From NCBI RefSeq assembly GCF_000182925.2, contig NC_026504.1, positions 2,294,001 to 2,358,000 on the forward strand: DNA of 64,000 nucleotides. Direction: 5' to 3'. Source of the stretch: Neurospora crassa OR74A. Taxonomy: Eukaryota > Ascomycota > Sordariomycetes > Sordariales > Sordariaceae. Numbering within the stretch: position 1 is the first letter of the stretch; every line of letters starts with the position of its first letter. This document shows, piece after piece, positions 59,600 to 64,000 of the stretch. The position numbers were made by a program, and so were the translations under genes. The notes below the pieces were generated by a model, which saw only the letters and a list, made by a program, of their open reading frames with translations, did not search any database and was not told where the DNA came from.

Positions 59600-62500
59600 A
59601 GTTTATTATTAATTTAAGCGTTCCTATATTACTTCTCGAAGAGTTTAAACGCTTTAGTATTTTAAAAGTCTCTAAATCGGTACTACGAAGGTTTGTAATA
59701 TCCTTTCTACTTTATAAAGGCTATATATTTAATTAGAGGCCCTCTAACGTATAGGATCTTTTCTATATAATATTCTTTCTCTCCTTCTATAATTACTAGC
59801 GGTAATTATTCGTCGGCTATAATTTAACCCGGTAAGAGATTTTTAATAGCCTATTAGAGGAGGTTAATATAGAAGACGTTATAAATGTTATTTAGGAGGT
59901 TTAAGAGTTCTATAATTAGAAATAAGAATATTTTTAAAATTATATACTTAGTATATAACTAATTTAATTTCTTCTTGGGCTTTAGTAAAATATAGTTCTT
60001 AAAATTAAATTATACTTTATCGCTAACTCGGAACCTCTCTACCGGCTAATAATTATAATTAATGAACCTCTCTTATTCTTAAACTGCTATAGCTATTGTA
60101 ATTTAATATAAATCTATAATTTATAATAACTTTTCAATAAACTATTAAGCCCGGATATCGGTAGGTGTATAGGAATTTCTAGTAGTTTCGGGGACTATTA
60201 GAACTATTAATTCTAGGTTAAATCCGTAGACTATAAAGAAGGGAGATATGCCGATTGAAGTATTAATATAGCTATTAATAGTAAGCTACGCTAATAGGTA
60301 CTATTCGTACTAATTATTTTAAACCTAATTAATATATATTCTTAGGAAGGTTTATATTTCTTAATTTATTTATTCCGGGCCGCCGTTAGTTTAGGAATAA
60401 TAAATAGTATTAAGAAGCTATTTAATTTTAAGTAATTTATAGAATTTATTTTAAAACCGCCCGGTTTAATTAGAACCCTAATTATTAATTATAAATTATA
60501 GCTATCTATAATACTTTATAAAGTAATTTATAAATCTCTCAGTGTAAATTTTGGCGTTTATTAATAATATTAATTCTAATATTATATTCTTACTAAGGCG
60601 GTCTTTAATAACGAATAGGTAAGTATTACCTCTAATTAATGGAAGGTCTATAATAAAGTTTATTTAAACCTTTCGGAAGAATTAATCCAATACTAGTATT
60701 AATTAAAGTAACCCCTTCCTCTAAGCTCTTTAGTATTTAATAGAGCTATATATATAGTAGTTGTATAGGAACTACCTTATATAAATTCCAAATAATAGCT
60801 AGTAAAAATAATGGATTAGGGCTATAATAGTACCTTCTCTATTAGGGTACCTGAGTGCTTAAGAGTTATATATAATTTAGATAATATAGGTACGGAATAT
60901 ATTAAGCTCTCGGTCGGTATTAAATAGTTTTATAATTTCCGCTTCGGTAGTTACTAGGTACCCGGGGATCTACAACCTCCTTTAATATTTTAAGCGCCTA
61001 AGGTTATTAATAAAATAGTTAACTATTTAGACTTTAAATTTAAAAGAGGGAAGTAAGTCCCTTGCGTCATTCTTTACTACTTTGAGGATTTGCTAATATA
61101 TAACGTCCCTTCCTACTATAGAGTTTTAGAGCTATTATAAATCCGGATTTTTAAAGACTTTTATATTTTTCCTCCGAATTATTCGAGAACCCCGAAGACC
61201 TATTACTGAAATACGGATATAATTGTATAAAGCGGATTCGGGAATAAATTGGAAATTTCGAACCTCTCTATCGCCTTCGGTAGGACGGTCCTACTCCCTC
61301 CAAAATAATATATCTAGTATTACCGCTTCTTTACCCGGCTAATATTAGAATTCGAAAGAGAATTTGGAAAGGTATTCGGCCTAATAGGCTTGCCGTTTAA
61401 ATAAATATTACCGAATTATAAAGTATTTTAGGTTATAGTAGTTAATTAAAATAGTAAAATTATTGTAATTACGTAATTTGGTTTACTACTCCTATAGGTA
61501 GTCGACGATCGCTAGTATTTCTTTATTATAGATAAAGTAGTTATATTCCGTTAACTTTAGTTTCTTCGAATAAAAGGCTACTATACGCTATTAGCTATCT
61601 ACTTCCTATATTAAATAGCCTCCGAAAATAAACCCGCTATAGTCGGCCTCTAAGAATATTAAGTGTTTAGAGTCCCACTCGGTAAATATAGGCATTCGAA
61701 TAAATAGAATCTTAAATAATTAGAATACTTCTTTATACACTATTAACTATTTAAATAGGATTCCTTTGCCGGTTAATATTATAAGTAGTACGACTATTAT
61801 AGTAAATTCGGGTATAAATATTTAATAATAATTTACGAATCCTAAGAAATTCTGAACCCCCTTTTAGAATATTAGAATATTCTATTCCAAAATAGCCTTA
61901 ACTTTCTCGGGGTCTACTTAGATACCTATATTAGTATAAATAATAAATCTTAAATATTTAACCTTTTTAATAGCGAACTTATATTTATTAGAATTTAAAT
62001 AAAGCCCGGTATTTTAGAGACGTTCGAATACTATACGGACCTTCTATATATAGTCTTCTCGAAACCCGTTAATAAAAATAAGAATATTATTTATATACGC
62101 CGAATAGAAATTATTAAAAAATTCTCGTAATATTTAATTAATATATTATTAGAAAGTAATTAGGGTACTGTACAATCCGAAGGGGACTATTAATTACTCG
62201 AATAGGCTGTAGCGCATTTAAAACGCTATTTTATATTCTTCTCCTTCTATTATTCGGATTTTATAGAAGGCTTATATTATATTTACTTTAAAAAACTACT
62301 TTATTCCTTTAAGTATTCGGAATATTTTTTAGATTAATAGTAGAGGGTACCGGTTTATTTGAATAATTATATTAAAAATTCGGTAATTATAATAAAAGCG
62401 AAGGCCTCTGCCCGGCTTCCGAACGAAGAGAACGGGGGCTCTAGTAGCCGAACTATTAGCGTAAATAAAACTTTTATTTATTAAATCCTAAAGAGTCTTC

Positions 62501-64000
62501 TTAAATATTAAGAATTCCTCCCGAAATATATTGTATAATAAGTTGAAGGGGAGCGGGAGATCCCTACCATCGGGCCCCTTCTTTAATTTAATTTTCAAAT
62601 TAATTCTAAGCTTATAATTATTAAGACGGTTAACTTCCTACTTCCTAAAGAAGGGAATAAAATCTTAGAAATCCTTAGGAATAATTTATTAGAGTTCCTT
62701 GTCGGTCCGGATTTATTTAGGTATTAAAGCCTTCTTAATATCTTTTAGCCGAACAGTAAATATAGAGGTTTCTATAGTAGCCCGGCCCGCCTTTTTCCTT
62801 ATTTAACGAATATACTTAATAAAAATAGTAATAAAAATGTATTTAACTCCTTAAAGTTCCTTAAGGAATAGAATATTAATTTAAAATTTATTAATGTAAT
62901 TTACCTATAACTATGTAATATTATACTAAAGTCTCTTCTTGTAAGGGATTGAATATATTTAGTTAATTATTAATTAGGGTTTTCTGAGAATAATAGGGTA
63001 TTTGAGTTCTAGGACTATATATATGTAAATTAGCGAAACGTAGCTTTAGAATTCTATAAGGAAATAAGTAATACCCTAGATAAAAGTACCTTCTATAGTC
63101 GCTATAGCGCTTCGGATTTACTGAGCTAGGATTAGTATAACGGGGATTTGGAAATTCCGAATAATATTTTTACTAATAGCGGTATAATATTAGTAACCTT
63201 TATTAATAAAAGCGTAGAATAGATTAGTAGAATTAATAATAATTAGTATTAGGGTTAGTCCTATTTTTATTTAGGTTTTAAATTCTTCTACTTTATTTAA
63301 TATATTAGGGGTAGATTCTAATACCCAATTTTGTACTAGAATTATTCTTTTTCCTAATTAAATTCGGAGTTTAAGATCCTAGATATTTGAAATTCTTCGT
63401 TAAGTAGCGGGGCTACTTAAATAATTTAGATACGTATTCCCTTACTTTAAAGGTTTATAGCCGGTAAGTATAGGCATTTAGTAATAATATAGCTAGTAGT
63501 ACTACAATAAATATACCGTCCTTTAGTACAGCGTTTTTCCCTTTCGTCCTATAATACTTATTTAGCCTATCCTTTTAATTAAGCGGAAAGCCCCTTACTT
63601 CGAGCGCTATAAATATTAATTATACTTATAAAAATATTATTATCGGTATTATATTAAGTTTTAGAGGGTGTAGTAGAGGAAGAATTACGAATTTAGTATT
63701 AGTAGTTAGAACGATCCGAGCCGGCGGCGATAGGAATGTATATTCTAATTTACCGGTTATTTTGGTTACTATTTTGTAAATAATTTTAATAGAGCGTTTG
63801 GAACTCTATAGTTTTTTTATACTTATAAACGATATTTTAGAACTATTCTACGTAAGTAAAGTAGTTGTTAGAAAGTTTAATAGTAAAGAGGTAATTATTA
63901 AACTTTTTATTAATAGTACGACGAAGGAATTCTAATTTGGCGTAGTTATTCTAATTGTAACCGCCCGCTTTTAAGAGTTTATTATTAAAATTAGTAAAGA
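59600..64000 (-). mobile_element. Ty3/gypsy chromovirus relic 3 with chromodomain (RIP-inactivated, 5' part outside window)
   Basis: On the minus strand, reading from 64 kb downwards: protease-like remains, reverse transcriptase at about 62.6-61.9 kb (IIEGEEYKIAF, MRYSLFE-LIVPFGL, FNNFYSAYINNILIF), RNase H at about 61.7-61.4 kb (IFLEADYSGFIFGGYL), an integrase with a zinc-binding and core part at about 61.0-60.5 kb (LRYPNREGTI, then DLPLIRGNTYLFVIKDRLSK), and at about 59.83-59.69 kb a chromodomain-like YYIEKILYVRG...LIKYIAFIK-KGYYKPS. A chromodomain after the integrase defines chromoviruses, whose integration is steered to heterochromatin. Stops at Gln and Trp codons and Asp-to-Asn changes at the RT active site show that it is inactive. 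Confidence 0.87.

Larger units (their letters stand above)
42511..64000. repeat. AT-rich, RIP-mutated heterochromatin block
   Basis: From about 42.51 kb to the window end the sequence is dominated by A and T, TpA dinucleotides are abundant, and nearly every readable frame is broken by TAA and TAG. Where a transposon protein can be aligned, stops stand at expected Gln and Trp codons, the result of C-to-T changes at CpA on either strand. That is the RIP mark of Neurospora. No live gene is supported. The block continues past the window. Confidence 0.92.

Noticed and set aside
42511-64000. Centromere core
   Set aside because: RIP'd gypsy DNA fits a Neurospora centromere but also any dispersed heterochromatin; 21 kb at a window edge cannot tell them apart without CENP-A data.
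1-64000. CRISPR arrays, bacterial operons, dispersed 5S rRNA genes, telomere repeats
   Set aside because: Looked for spaced direct repeats, the Neurospora 5S start ACATACGACC and TTAGGG arrays; none seen.

Overview
This is a genomic window from a filamentous ascomycete, almost certainly Neurospora or a very close Sordariales relative. Evidence: short introns (about 50-115 bp) with GTRNGY donors and CTAAC-type branch points, C-ending codons in genes, an apparent pco-1 purine regulator, long polyglutamine tracts, and a 21.5 kb block of extremely AT-rich retrotransposon remains full of C-to-T/G-to-A stops, which is the signature of repeat-induced point mutation (RIP). Two runs of exactly 100 N (50157-50256, 52114-52213) show a draft scaffold.

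Layout. (1) 1-12.35 kb is a gene-bearing arm: the 3' end of an unidentified acidic-tailed protein (+), a mitochondrial DEAD-box helicase of the MSS116 type (+), a Zn2Cys6 activator that I identify as PCO1/UaY/Ppr1-like (-), and a five-exon MFS transporter of the ZIF-like group (-). (2) 12.35-25.26 kb has no gene I can support. It carries one well-defined 356-bp TA-flanked inverted-repeat element (MITE) at 20390-20745. (3) 25.26-42.5 kb is gene-dense: a CCDC124/Oxs1-like protein (+), a UBC-fold protein resembling AKTIP/FTS without an obvious catalytic Cys (+), a long Ser-rich unknown with an in-frame stop (+), a CUE-AlkB-GRF dioxygenase (-), peroxin PEX7 (+), a SigF-like NTF2 domain protein with a 13-nt first exon (-), and a single-pass membrane protein (-). 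(4) About 42.5-64 kb is RIP-degraded heterochromatin. Relics of at least three Ty3/gypsy-type elements are readable: plus strand at about 47-50.15 kb, plus strand at about 52.2-57.4 kb, and a minus-strand chromodomain-bearing chromovirus at about 59.6-64 kb. There is also an unidentified decayed reading frame (43.4-45.35 kb) and small islands of nearly normal base composition.

The genes do not form one pathway; they are independent housekeeping and regulatory loci (mitochondrial RNA splicing/translation, purine catabolism, ribosome/stress biology, dynein-linked endosome transport, DNA alkylation repair, PTS2 peroxisomal import). The main points for follow-up are the AKTIP/FTS-like gene model, the APIM-like N-terminus combined with CUE and GRF domains in the AlkB protein, the MITE that looks too short for RIP, and the sharp boundary into RIP'd chromatin. 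All calls are from reading the sequence by eye; no searches were run.
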